Assembly: GCA_965216425.1 (NCBI GenBank)
Contig: CBDCFV010000007.1
Location: forward strand, 1,448,774 to 1,512,773
DNA length: 64,000 bases
Reading direction: 5' to 3'
DNA from: CBDCFV01 sp965216425
GTDB lineage: Bacteria > Chloroflexota > Dehalococcoidia > Lucifugimonadales > UBA3495
In this document: in pieces, positions 1 to 7,760 of the stretch
How the letters are laid out: each line of letters opens with the position of its first letter
Position numbering within the stretch: position 1 is the first letter of the stretch
Position numbers and translations under genes: made by a program
The notes under the pieces: model-generated
What the model was told of the DNA's origin: nothing
What the model saw: only the letters and a program-made list of their open reading frames with translations
Databases searched by the model: none

Positions 1-1
1 G

Positions 2-1492
2 GGCGTGGCCCTGACCGGCACGGGCCCCGGGGCAACCAATACCTTGACCGGTATCGCCGGCGCCTTCGCCGACAACATCCCCGTCTTGCTGCTGATGGGC
101 CAACACCCGTTGGGAAGCATGGGCAGGGAGATCCAGCAAGAGGTGCCGTCCAGCATTTTCGACAGCTTCGTCAAATGGAAGGGCACGATGAGCCGGGTCG
201 AGGACATTCCGGGAATAATGCGACGGGCGTTCACCAACTTGAGGTCCGGTTCACCCGGTCCGGTGGTCCTGGAGATGCCTATGGATGTCTTGTCTTCCGA
301 GGCTCCCGATCACCTGTTGAACTACGAGCCGGTAGGTCCCGTAAGCAAGGCCGCCGCCGACCCGCGGGATATAGAGAAAGCGGCGGACATTCTGGTCAAC
401 GCGAGTTACCCCATATTGAACTTGGGTGGGGGAGTGCTCTCCGCCGAGGCATGGGAAGAGGCGAGAGAGTTGGCCGAGTTGCTGTCCATGCCCGTTGCCA
501 CCACGTTGGTTGGCAAGGGCGTATTCCCTGAGAACCATCCTTTGTCATTGGGTGGAGGAGTGTACCCCCGGAGCAAGTACGCGTCGGGGCAGGCGCTTCA
601 CATAAACCGAAAGGCCGATGCGGTGTTGGCCGTGGGCAACTCCTTCAGGATGCCCAACGGCACCGACGGCCGGCCCATTCCCGAAGGCGTAAAGCTGATC
701 CACATCAATGCCGACCCAGGAGACCTGAACAAGATTTACCAAGCGGACGTCCCGATACAGGCCGACGCCAAACTGGGGCTGCGAAGCTTGCTTGATGCGG
801 TCCGGGATCGATTGGGACCAGGCCGGGGCGGAATAAAGGAAGAGGTAGTAGCCGAAATCCAGCAAGCCAGGACTAAATGGATGGCCGAATGGCAGCCTGT
901 GTTCGAGGATGAATCCGTGCCTACCAACGGCTACCGCGCAGTCCAGGAACTGATGAAGGTGGTGGACTTGGACCGGACTATTGCCGTCCACGACGCCGGA
1001 GGCAGCCGCGGCTACCTGTCGCCGTTCTGGATGGCAACCAGGCCGCGCAATTACATCGGTATGGGGGGCATGGCGGCCATGGGCTGGTCCATGGGCGGAG
1101 CGGTGGGCGCCAAGCTGGGGCGCCCCGATCACTTGGTCTTCCACGTTCTGGGCGACGCCTCCTTCGGCATGGTGGGTATGGAGGTAGAGACCGCCGTCCG
1201 GATGGGGCTGCCCACGCTGACGTTGCTGTTGAACAACGGAGGCACCGGTGGCGGGCTGATGGCCATGGCCCGGGAAAACGCCGCGCCGCCGACAATGGCG
1301 GAGCTTGGCGGGAATTTCTCCATGGTAGCCCAGGGCTTGGGGGCCTACGCGGAGCGGGTAGAACACCCTTCCGAGCTGCAAGCGGCCTACCGTCGGGCCA
1401 TAGACGCCACCGAGTCAGGCCAAGCAGCGTTGGTTGAGGTGATGATAAGGCCGATGCGCACGCCGGAAGCCCCCGATGACTGGTCTCTGTGA
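2..1492 (+). CDS. Thiamine-pyrophosphate enzyme, acetolactate synthase large-subunit-like (5' partial)
   Basis: The reading frame is open at the left edge, so the N-terminal part lies outside the window. The visible 496 residues begin inside the TPP-binding Pyr domain (GTGPGATNTLTGIAGAFAD), continue through a central domain typed by the LNLGGGVLSAEAWEEA stretch, and end with the PP domain, where the TPP/Mg motif reads GDASFG followed by the LLLNNGG asparagines. The family includes acetolactate synthase, glyoxylate carboligase, oxalyl-CoA decarboxylase and benzoylformate decarboxylase. No IlvN-type small subunit follows; the next gene is an amidase. A catabolic TPP lyase is therefore as likely as branched-chain amino-acid synthesis, and the substrate cannot be assigned. 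Confidence 0.9.
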   Translation, partial: GVALTGTGPGATNTLTGIAGAFADNIPVLLLMGQHPLGSMGREIQQEVPSSIFDSFVKWKGTMSRVEDIPGIMRRAFTNLRSGSPGPVVLEMPMDVLSSEAPDHLLNYEPVGPVSKAAADPRDIEKAADILVNASYPILNLGGGVLSAEAWEEARELAELLSMPVATTLVGKGVFPENHPLSLGGGVYPRSKYASGQALHINRKADAVLAVGNSFRMPNGTDGRPIPEGVKLIHINADPGDLNKIYQADVPIQADAKLGLRSLLDAVRDRLGPGRGGIKEEVVAEIQQARTKWMAEWQPVFEDESVPTNGYRAVQELMKVVDLDRTIAVHDAGGSRGYLSPFWMATRPRNYIGMGGMAAMGWSMGGAVGAKLGRPDHLVFHVLGDASFGMVGMEVETAVRMGLPTLTLLLNNGGTGGGLMAMARENAAPPTMAELGGNFSMVAQGLGAYAERVEHPSELQAAYRRAIDATESGQAALVEVMIRPMRTPEAPDDWSL

Positions 1493-1564
1493 TCGGGGCC
1501 TCGTTGCTTTGACGTGCAATCGTCCAGTCTAAATCGCGTTCTTTATGAGGAGTAACCGCTGTCG

Positions 1565-2674
1565 ATGAAAAGCATTGAGATAGACCGCAGCAAGCGCTTG
1601 AAAGAAGAACCGGAGAAGGGCCACAACCGTTGGCACCCGGATATCCCGCCGATAGTTGAGGTCGACCCGGGAGAAGAGGTTGTGCTGGAGACGCGGGACG
1701 CGTCGGACGGCCAGATGAAGCCCACGGTGACCGTGGCCGACTTCGACAACTTCGATACCAAAGTCTCACATCCCCTCACCGGTCCGGTTTACATAAAGGG
1801 CGCCGAACCGGGCGACATGCTGGAAATCGAGTACGTCGACATCATCCCCCAACCCTACGGCTGGACTCGCAACCGGCCGGGAGCTGGATTCCTGCGGGAC
1901 CTGTTCCAGGAGTCCTATGCCGTCCACTGGGATATAAAGGATGGGTGGGCCACGTCGTCCGGATTGCCGGGAGTGAGGATTCCCAACGGGTCTTTCATGG
2001 GGACGGCCGGCATCGCGCCGTCCCACGAGCAGATGGAAGCGTGGACCAAGAGAGAGGCGGACTTGGTGCGCCGCGGCGGCACGGCCGCGCCCCCGGACCC
2101 GGAGGACGCTGTCCCGGCGGGAGGCAACATAGCGGATGAAGGACTGCGGACCATTCCGCCGCGAGAGAACTGCGGCAACGTGGACGCCAAGCAATTGACC
2201 AAGGGATCGAGGCTTTTTATTCCGGTCAACGTGCCTGGGGGACTGTATTCAGCGGGAGACGGCCACTTTGCCCAAGGCGATTCAGAGTGCTGCATCACCG
2301 CCATCGAGATGGGAGCCACGGCGGTGGTGAAATTCCACCTGAACAAAGGCGAGGCTGCAAGACATAATATCCGCGTACCTCGATTCGCCCATCCGGATTA
2401 CTTCCTGCCGCCCGAGTGGGCCGCGCCACGTAACTTCATCGCCACCATGGGATTTCCGATCCGAGAGGACGGCACCCAGGAGGGAGAGGACTTGACGCTG
2501 GCCGCCCGCAACGCCTTGATCAACATGATTGAGTTGCTCCAAGAGCGGGGGTGGTCCCGAGAGCAGGCTTACGTGATTTGCAGCGTGGCGGTGGACCTGA
2601 GAATCAGCAACGCTGTGGACCTGCCCAACGTTACGGTGTCAGCCTTCCTTCCAGAGGATATTTTCCAAGGGTAA
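1565..2674 (+). CDS. Acetamidase/formamidase family protein
   Basis: A 369-residue FmdA/AmdA family hydrolase, which releases ammonia from short amides. Evidence: the N-terminal WHPDIPPIVEVDPGEEVV block, the VYIKGAEPGDMLEIEYVDI block, and the metal-site signature GDGHFAQGDSE near residue 225. The start is supported by GAGGAG at 1547-1552, 12 nt before the ATG. It follows the TPP enzyme by 72 nt on the same strand and may be co-transcribed with it. A strong terminator lies about 150 nt downstream. The length is typical of the family. The exact amide substrate is unknown. Confidence 0.93.
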   Translation: MKSIEIDRSKRLKEEPEKGHNRWHPDIPPIVEVDPGEEVVLETRDASDGQMKPTVTVADFDNFDTKVSHPLTGPVYIKGAEPGDMLEIEYVDIIPQPYGWTRNRPGAGFLRDLFQESYAVHWDIKDGWATSSGLPGVRIPNGSFMGTAGIAPSHEQMEAWTKREADLVRRGGTAAPPDPEDAVPAGGNIADEGLRTIPPRENCGNVDAKQLTKGSRLFIPVNVPGGLYSAGDGHFAQGDSECCITAIEMGATAVVKFHLNKGEAARHNIRVPRFAHPDYFLPPEWAAPRNFIATMGFPIREDGTQEGEDLTLAARNALINMIELLQERGWSREQAYVICSVAVDLRISNAVDLPNVTVSAFLPEDIFQG

Positions 2675-2753
2675 AAGGTGGGGGTGACACTGGAATGAGG
2701 TCGATGACAGAGCAAGCTTATACAGGGTTATTTTTCGAGTCGGCGGCCCGGAA

Positions 2754-2793
2754 ACCGCCCAAGAGAAAACGAGGGCCTTAAATCGCCTTACAG
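2754..2793 (-). repeat. Dispersed 40-nt motif, copy 1
   Basis: On the minus strand this reads CTGTAAGGCGATTTAAGGCC, then 15 variable bases, then GCGGT. The same arrangement with the same 15-base spacing occurs at 6344-6383 and 23241-23280. This copy lies between the acetamidase gene and its terminator and does not lead any minus-strand gene. Confidence 0.7.
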
Positions 2794-2820
2794 GCCCCAA
2801 AAATATTTAAGGATACATAA

Positions 2821-2851
2821 AGCGCCCCGGCCAGCCGGGGCGCTCTCTTTT
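2821..2851 (+). terminator. Rho-independent terminator after the acetamidase gene
   Basis: A perfect 10-bp stem (AGCGCCCCGG / CCGGGGCGCT) with a 4-nt CCAG loop is followed by CTCTTTT. It is oriented to stop plus-strand transcription from the TPP enzyme/acetamidase pair. Confidence 0.88.
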
Positions 2852-2970
2852 AGTCCTGTTTGACGGGCGGGTTTCCTTGGAGGCCCCGCCGATTGTGGTT
2901 CATCCGATAGGGTCATCTTGCGGGGTAGACCGGATGCAATTCGTTCAAGGACTCTTTGGTAACTACCGGG

Positions 2971-3195
2971 CTAACTTGCCCGCTTGACCTCCAGGGTCTC
3001 GCCAGGGGCCAGTGCTACACGCCTTACATTTATACCCAGCTTAAGCAGCCAGTAACCCAGTGTAGCTTTACTCACGCCCAACTCCCCGGCGGTAGCGGAT
3101 AAACCGATCTCGTTGACCATTTCTGGCAGCAATCTTTCCAGCGGACGCTGATGTTGCTCTTCCACACGCAGCATTAGCTTCGTTTTCTTAGCCAA
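2971..3195 (-). CDS. Small helix-turn-helix protein
   Basis: A 74-residue protein with a central helix-turn-helix (GLSATAGELGVSKATLGYWL), resembling small DNA-binding proteins carried by mobile DNA. The start is TTG at 3195-3193, chosen because AGGAGGT (plus-strand 3201-3207) sits at ideal spacing. A TTGACA-17-TAGTCT promoter lies upstream at 3268-3296, overlapping an inverted repeat that could be its operator. It is divergent from the DedA gene. The target is unknown, and autoregulation is inference. Confidence 0.65.
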   Translation of the reverse strand: MAKKTKLMLRVEEQHQRPLERLLPEMVNEIGLSATAGELGVSKATLGYWLLKLGINVRRVALAPGETLEVKRAS

Positions 3196-3267
3196 AATGT
3201 ACCTCCTGTGTACTGTCTGGAACAGCTCGTGTACTTAGTGGCACCGCCTGCGTATTAACCGCGTGAC

Positions 3268-3296
3268 AGACTAGCACGGCATTGACTGGTTGTCAA
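3268..3296 (-). promoter_or_regulatory. Promoter of the small HTH gene
   Basis: On the minus strand TTGACA (3296-3291), a 17-bp spacer and TAGTCT (3273-3268) form a sigma-70-like promoter about 75 nt upstream of the TTG start. The -35 box lies inside the inverted repeat at 3279-3299. Confidence 0.45.
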
Positions 3297-3299
3297 TGC
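3279..3299. promoter_or_regulatory. Inverted repeat in a divergent promoter region, candidate operator
   Basis: GCATTGAC-TGGTT-GTCAATGC is a perfect 8-bp inverted repeat. It overlaps the -35 of the HTH gene and a possible plus-strand promoter (TTGTCA at 3290, CATAAT at 3314, 18-bp spacer) for the DedA gene. The stretch to 3381 is strikingly AT-rich for this genome. The operator role is inferred from position only. Confidence 0.4.
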
Positions 3300-3405
3300 G
3301 TTGTTCAAATTAACATAATATATTTCTTAAATTTATTTAATACTTTTCCAGAACACGACTTGCCAGATTTGATTCCCTTATGTGCCAGTGTTACACTCTG
3401 CCGCC

Positions 3406-4116
3406 ATGCACACAATACAGACCCTTATCCATGCTGTTGAATCGGTGCTGCTGGGTTTCACAGCCCAGCTTTATGATGCCATCGGGTGGCCTGGCGTGGT
3501 CTTTTTGATGGCTGTGGAGAGCGCGGCCATTCCGTTTCCCAGCGAATTGATCATGCCTTTGGCGGGGTGGCTGTTGATTCAGGCTCATGGCGGCCCTCTG
3601 TGGCTGGTTGGGTTGGCGGGATTTTACGGCGCCCTCGGGAATCTCATTGGTTCCTGGGTAGCTTATTGGGTAAGCCTGAGAGGAGGGAGACCTCTTCTGC
3701 TGAAATATGGTAAATATGTATTGATTACGCGAGATGAAATCGACCGCGCCGAGGTATGGTTCGACAAGTACGGGGAGATGGCGGTGTTCGTTTCCCGTCT
3801 GCTGCCCGTGGTCCGCACATTCATAAGCATACCGGCAGGACTGGCGCGTATGAACCTGTGGCGCTTCAGCCTGTACACCTTTGCAGGCTCCTTTATCTGG
3901 AGCTTGGGGTTGGCTTATGGAGGCTATCTGCTGGGGGAAAACTGGGAGCAGTTACGGTCGGCGATGCGGCCCTTCGATATTCCCATCCTGCTGGTAATCG
4001 CGGCGGCTTTCGGGTGGTTCCTGTGGCGGCGCATCCGGACCATTCGACGCCAGGACGTGCCTGTAAACGGTCTGGACCGGGAGAACGGCCCTGAAGACGC
4101 CTCGGAGGGCCGTTAA
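3406..4116 (+). CDS. DedA family membrane protein
   Basis: A 236-residue multi-pass membrane protein of the DedA/SNARE-associated (PF09335) family, linked to lipid scrambling and membrane homeostasis. Visible family marks are the re-entrant motif ESAAIPFPSEL near residue 40 and the basic segment SRLLPVVRTFISIPAGLARM near residues 130-150. Start ATG 3406 is preferred over GTG 3382; neither has a clear ribosome binding site. The C-terminus is basic and hydrophilic. The stop codon lies in the loop of a perfect hairpin at 4104-4125. It is monocistronic. Confidence 0.9.
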   Translation: MHTIQTLIHAVESVLLGFTAQLYDAIGWPGVVFLMAVESAAIPFPSELIMPLAGWLLIQAHGGPLWLVGLAGFYGALGNLIGSWVAYWVSLRGGRPLLLKYGKYVLITRDEIDRAEVWFDKYGEMAVFVSRLLPVVRTFISIPAGLARMNLWRFSLYTFAGSFIWSLGLAYGGYLLGENWEQLRSAMRPFDIPILLVIAAAFGWFLWRRIRTIRRQDVPVNGLDRENGPEDASEGR

Positions 4117-4125
4117 CGGCCCTCC
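4104..4125 (+). terminator. Hairpin spanning the DedA stop codon
   Basis: A 22-nt perfect palindrome: stem GGAGGGCCG / CGGCCCTCC with loop TTAA, which contains the TAA stop. It has no T-tract, so it may be a weak terminator or an mRNA 3'-end stabiliser. Confidence 0.45.
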
Positions 4126-4214
4126 GCCCGCTCGGGAAGTGTGTGTGCCTCGGTTGACACTCAAATACGCCTAACCTAAGCTAGGCCCACTTCAGACCAG
4201 TTGTGAGGCCAAGA

Positions 4215-5183
4215 ATGCAAGCTCCCACCCTTCGGGACGTATACGAAGCCAGGAAGACCATTGCTCCCTACCTGAACAGGACCCCTCTCCACTTTTCTCC
4301 GGGTCTTAGTGAGGCTCTCGACGCTCAGGTTTACCTCAAGCATGACGAGTACCTCCCCTTAGGGGCATTCAAGGCGCGGGGCGGGATCAACCTCGTGGCG
4401 CACCTCGCCCAGGAGGAACGGGACCGGGGGCTGATAACTGCTTCCACAGGCAACCACGGCCAGTCTATTGCCTATGCTTGCCGGCTCTTCGGCGCCCAAG
4501 CCTTTATCGTCTTGCCCCTTGAAGCCAACCCACTGAAGGCGAACGCCGTGCGTTCGTTGGGCGCCAATTTGATCTTCCACGGTGACAACTTTGACGAGGC
4601 CAAGGCCTACTGTGAACAACTGGCCGCCGAAGAAGGGTACCGTTACGTGCACTCCGCCGACGAGCCCCTGTTGATCGCCGGTGTTGCCACGCAGACGCTG
4701 GAGGTGATAGAAGACCTGCCCGACGTGGAGGCTGTCTTCCTGCCGCTGGGCGGCGGCAGCGCCGTTTCGGGGGCGTGTGTGGCAGCCAAGGGAGTCGATC
4801 CCGGCATCCAGGTCTTCGCAGTGCAATCGGAGGCGGCGCCGGGAGGGTACCTGTACTGGAAGCACGGCAAGGTAATGGACGCGCCCATGGAGACCTATGC
4901 CGAGGGACTGGCGACCAAGGTGGGTTACGACTTGCCTCAGTCCATCCTGAAGGAACACTTGGACGACTTCATTCTGGTTAGCGACGATGATATTCGCCGC
5001 GCCACCGGACTTCTAATTGAGAAGGCACATACCATGGCGGAAGCGGCCGGCGCGGCGGCTACCGCAGGAGCGGTAAAGGCGCGGGAGCGCATTAAGGGTA
5101 AAAAGGTATCCATTGCCGTCAGCGGCGCCAATATTACACTAGCGCAATTAGAGCAATCGTTAAAAGTGTACCTATCCAGTTAA
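4215..5183 (+). CDS. Threonine/serine dehydratase (PLP fold type II)
   Basis: A 322-residue enzyme converting threonine (or serine) to a 2-oxo acid plus ammonia. The PLP lysine is K53 in PLGAFKARGG, the cofactor phosphate loop is PLGGGSAVSGA, and the asparagine loop STGNHGQS is intact. There is no C-terminal ACT regulatory domain, so it resembles the short catabolic or archaeal-type threonine dehydratase rather than biosynthetic IlvA. Start ATG 4215 is preceded by GAGG at a good distance; an in-frame GTG at 4203 is the alternative. It is convergent with the AIR-synthase-like gene 20 nt away. Confidence 0.92.
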   Translation: MQAPTLRDVYEARKTIAPYLNRTPLHFSPGLSEALDAQVYLKHDEYLPLGAFKARGGINLVAHLAQEERDRGLITASTGNHGQSIAYACRLFGAQAFIVLPLEANPLKANAVRSLGANLIFHGDNFDEAKAYCEQLAAEEGYRYVHSADEPLLIAGVATQTLEVIEDLPDVEAVFLPLGGGSAVSGACVAAKGVDPGIQVFAVQSEAAPGGYLYWKHGKVMDAPMETYAEGLATKVGYDLPQSILKEHLDDFILVSDDDIRRATGLLIEKAHTMAEAAGAAATAGAVKARERIKGKKVSIAVSGANITLAQLEQSLKVYLSS

Positions 5184-5203
5184 TTACACTTATAGCCTGG
5201 TAA

Positions 5204-6265
5204 CTAGGCGTGGGTAGCGAAGTACCGGGCTAACTCGTCCCTGGAAAACTCCGGTAACGGTACCTCTCCTTCATAGCCGATCATCTGAAGTCCCTCTTCG
5301 GGGGTCAGCATCAGCCCTATCTCCCAGCCGTCAATTCCCTCGCGGCCCAACGCGGCAACGAGACCGGGCACGTCTGACGGCGGCGTGGTAATCAACAGGG
5401 AGCCCGAAGCCAGCAGCCCCAGCGGGTCCAATCCCAGGGCTTGGCAAATGGATACTGTATCGGGAATTATGGGCAGGCTGCCTTCCTCTATCGCAAGTCC
5501 CAGCCCGGAAGCGCGGGCTACTTCGCGTAGTCCCGTTACCAACCCGCCCTCGGTAATATCGTGAAGGCAGTGTACTCTGGCGTTGTTACACGCGATGCTG
5601 GCGTCTTTAATTACACTTATACCAGGTGATGTTAACAAGTCCGCCGCTGCGGCGACCTCTCCCGGCGTCAATCCGGCCGCCAACAGCGCGTCCGCCCTGT
5701 CCCGGGCCAGCAGAGCCGTTCCCTCGATGGCGATTCCCTTGGTGACCACAATGCTGTCGCCGTCCTGTGCGCCGCCGGTAAGCACCAGCTTTTCCCGGTC
5801 CACCTCCCCGAGCATCGTCCCCATCACTATCGGCCGGTCGATACCGTAGGTTACTTCGCTGTGTCCGCCCACCAGTTCTACCCCCATGGCGTGGCAGGCT
5901 TCCACCACTTGGTCGAACACCTCTTCCGCTTGGGACTCGGTAAAACTCTCCGGCGCCAGCAGCGTTGCCAGAAACCACTTGGGGGTCGCACCGGAGCAGG
6001 CTACGTCGTTGGCGTTTACCTGCACGGCGTACCAACCGATCTGGTCGGTGGCAAAGGTTACCGGGTCGCTCTTGGCCACCAGCAAGCGGTCGCCCATGTC
6101 CAGGACCGCCGTGTCCTCGCCAACGCGGGGGCCCACCAGAACCCTGGGGTCGGTTATCCGGTTTTTCGCCAGCATTCTCTCCAGCAGGTCAGCAGGGAAT
6201 TTTCCAACTTCCAAAGTTACTCTCTCCAGTTGCGGTGTGAAGAATGATCTGTCCAAAGGTTGCAA
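5204..6265 (-). CDS. AIR synthase (PurM/HypE-like) family protein
   Basis: A 353-residue ATP-grasp-independent AIRS-fold protein. The N-terminal half contains VGPRVGEDTAVLDMGDRLLVAKSDPV and the VNANDVACSGATPKWFLATLL block; the C-terminal AIRS_C half follows (GDSIVVTKGIAIEGTALLA). HypE matures NiFe hydrogenase, but this protein lacks the HypE C-terminal cysteine tail and no hyp gene is near, so only the superfamily is assigned. The start is TTG at 6265 with no visible ribosome site on that strand; a start a few codons downstream is possible because family members begin near VGKFPADLLERML. Confidence 0.85.
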   Translation of the reverse strand: MQPLDRSFFTPQLERVTLEVGKFPADLLERMLAKNRITDPRVLVGPRVGEDTAVLDMGDRLLVAKSDPVTFATDQIGWYAVQVNANDVACSGATPKWFLATLLAPESFTESQAEEVFDQVVEACHAMGVELVGGHSEVTYGIDRPIVMGTMLGEVDREKLVLTGGAQDGDSIVVTKGIAIEGTALLARDRADALLAAGLTPGEVAAAADLLTSPGISVIKDASIACNNARVHCLHDITEGGLVTGLREVARASGLGLAIEEGSLPIIPDTVSICQALGLDPLGLLASGSLLITTPPSDVPGLVAALGREGIDGWEIGLMLTPEEGLQMIGYEGEVPLPEFSRDELARYFATHA

Positions 6266-6343
6266 TATAATAGACCAAGGAGGTCTTTATTGGACAATCC
6301 GGTCAAATCCGGGATTTTCGGAAGCCCCGGAAAGTCCGTGGCT

Positions 6344-6383
6344 CTGTAAGCCGATTTAAGGCCCCTGTTTTGGCGGGGGCGGT
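6344..6383 (+). repeat. Dispersed 40-nt motif, copy 2
   Basis: CTGTAAGCCGATTTAAGGCC, 15 bases, GCGGT. It lies 114 nt upstream of the blue-copper lipoprotein start on the same strand, so here it would be in the 5' leader. Just before it, an AAGGAGGT with a TTG at 6292 opens an 18-codon frame ending at the motif's own TAA, a possible leader peptide. Confidence 0.7.
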
Positions 6384-6496
6384 CTCGATGTCGGATGAAC
6401 CCCGAAATCTGGATCTGCAATGATGACCGAGGACCTGACCCCGTTTGGTGGAAATCAAAAACTATCCAACAGCGAACGGGACCGGGAGGAGAGGTG

Positions 6497-7372
6497 ATGC
6501 AGGCGCAACCCAGGATAATTTCGTTCATAGTTCTCATGCTGGTATTTGCCTTGGCGTGTGGCGGCGGACCAACTGCCCCGAATGAACAAGCCGCTGACGA
6601 CAAGAAGTCCGAAAAGCCGCCTGCATCCTTTGCCAAAGGGTTGGCGTCCACTCCTCCTCACGCCTTGGTGGGAACGGTTACCCTTTGTCCATCCGAGGCC
6701 TCTTGCGTACTCGCCGCCGACGGAGAGGTGGTAACCGCTTGGATGAAGGGTATCGACGAGCCTGTGGCGGAAGCTACAGTTTCGGAAGGACAGTACCACT
6801 TGAGAATCGTCCAGCGTGGCGGACGGGCATATTTCGGTAGGACGCTCACCTTTAAGGTCGGCGACCAGGACGCCTACCAGACCCAAACATGGGTATCGGG
6901 AGCCGCCGGCGTGTTGGACTTGGTGACCGGGAAAGGAGGAGAACGTCTGGATTCAAACCGTCCCCAAGGAAGCACGAATGGCATTCTGCCGCCGTCCGGC
7001 CAAGGGCAGCAGATCGTCGAGATAGCCACAAATGGGGACACTCTGAACTATGACCGCGATACCTTGTTGGTCAGTGTCGCCAGGGATGTAACCGTGAAGT
7101 TCCACAACTCTGCGGCTGCCCTTCAGCACAATTGGGTGTTGGTGCAACCGGGGAGCAAAGATGCAATAGCCACGGCCGGCATAGAAGCAGGGGAGGGCAA
7201 CTCCTGGGTGCCGCGTAATGACCCCAGGGTCATTGCCTACATAGACTTGCTGGATGGGGGCGACAGCGGGGAGACCAACTTCAATGCGCCCCCGGAGGGC
7301 GTCTACCAGTACGTATGCACCTTCCCCGGCCATAACTTCACGATGCATGGCGATTTCAGGGTGGTTTCCTGA
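6497..7372 (+). CDS. Lipoprotein with C-terminal azurin/plastocyanin-type blue-copper domain
   Basis: A 291-residue exported lipoprotein. A hydrophobic signal (residues 7-20) ends in the lipobox FALAC with Cys21, followed by a charged linker. The last ~110 residues are a cupredoxin: type 1 copper ligands are predicted as His211, Cys274, His279 and Met283 in the azurin-like run CTFPGHNFTMHG. The middle domain (residues ~50-150) is unassigned and contains a short cysteine pair. Start ATG 6497 follows GGAGGAGAGG directly; an upstream in-frame ATG at 6395 lacks such a site. It is likely an extracytoplasmic electron carrier anchored to the membrane. Its redox partner is not in the window. Confidence 0.9.
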   Translation: MQAQPRIISFIVLMLVFALACGGGPTAPNEQAADDKKSEKPPASFAKGLASTPPHALVGTVTLCPSEASCVLAADGEVVTAWMKGIDEPVAEATVSEGQYHLRIVQRGGRAYFGRTLTFKVGDQDAYQTQTWVSGAAGVLDLVTGKGGERLDSNRPQGSTNGILPPSGQGQQIVEIATNGDTLNYDRDTLLVSVARDVTVKFHNSAAALQHNWVLVQPGSKDAIATAGIEAGEGNSWVPRNDPRVIAYIDLLDGGDSGETNFNAPPEGVYQYVCTFPGHNFTMHGDFRVVS

Positions 7373-7445
7373 CCAAGGACGAATGAACGGAGCCGCGGCC
7401 GGGAGCAAACACTTTTCGGGGCCGCTCTCACGCCGCTTGGGACGG

Positions 7446-7474
7446 TTTACAAGTCTACAGGGGTTTGATAGGAT
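7446..7474 (+). promoter_or_regulatory. Promoter candidate for tRNA-Glu
   Basis: TTTACA (7446-7451), a 17-bp spacer and TAGGAT (7469-7474) stand about 50 nt upstream of the tRNA. Confidence 0.4.
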
Positions 7475-7522
7475 GATTGAGCTTGGACAGATGTTGTGGG
7501 CCGGATTGTCTTAGCAAAGTGT

Positions 7523-7599
7523 GGCGCGTTCGTCTAGAGGCCCAGGACACCGCCCTCTCAAGGCGGAGATCGCGGGTTCGAATCCCGCACGCGCTACCA
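7523..7599 (+). tRNA. tRNA-Glu (anticodon CUC)
   Basis: The cloverleaf folds with acceptor GGCGCGT/ACGCGCT (one G-U at 1:72), anticodon stem CCGCC/GGCGG with loop CTCTCAA giving CUC, T-arm GCGGGTTCGAATCCCGC, and an encoded CCA. The body resembles other bacterial tRNA-Glu (CCGCCCTCTCA.GGCGG). Confidence 0.95.
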
Positions 7600-7619
7600 G
7601 ACATAAAGTTCATCTAAGG

Positions 7620-7648
7620 GGTCCCCGGCAGTCGGCGGGGACCTTTTT
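7620..7648 (+). terminator. Terminator after tRNA-Glu
   Basis: An 8-bp stem (GGTCCCCG / CGGGGACC), an 8-nt loop and TTTTT. It separates the tRNA from the peptidase gene. Confidence 0.88.
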
Positions 7649-7760
7649 CTATGCCCGTCTTCGGCCCCCGGTACAGGCGCGTTGTTGTATAATGACCCAA
7701 GCCGCCGGGGTGTTTACCGCCAACGGCGTATCCTTCATTAAACGCAGCGAGAATGTACTG

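Noticed and set aside
2551..2781. 76-codon frame overlapping the end of the acetamidase gene
   Set aside because: Mostly antiphase to a conserved gene, ends in the dispersed motif, no domain or ribosome site.
5204..6265. hypE, hydrogenase maturation gene
   Set aside because: No C-terminal HypE cysteine motif and no hydrogenase or hyp neighbours; only the AIR synthase superfamily is supported.
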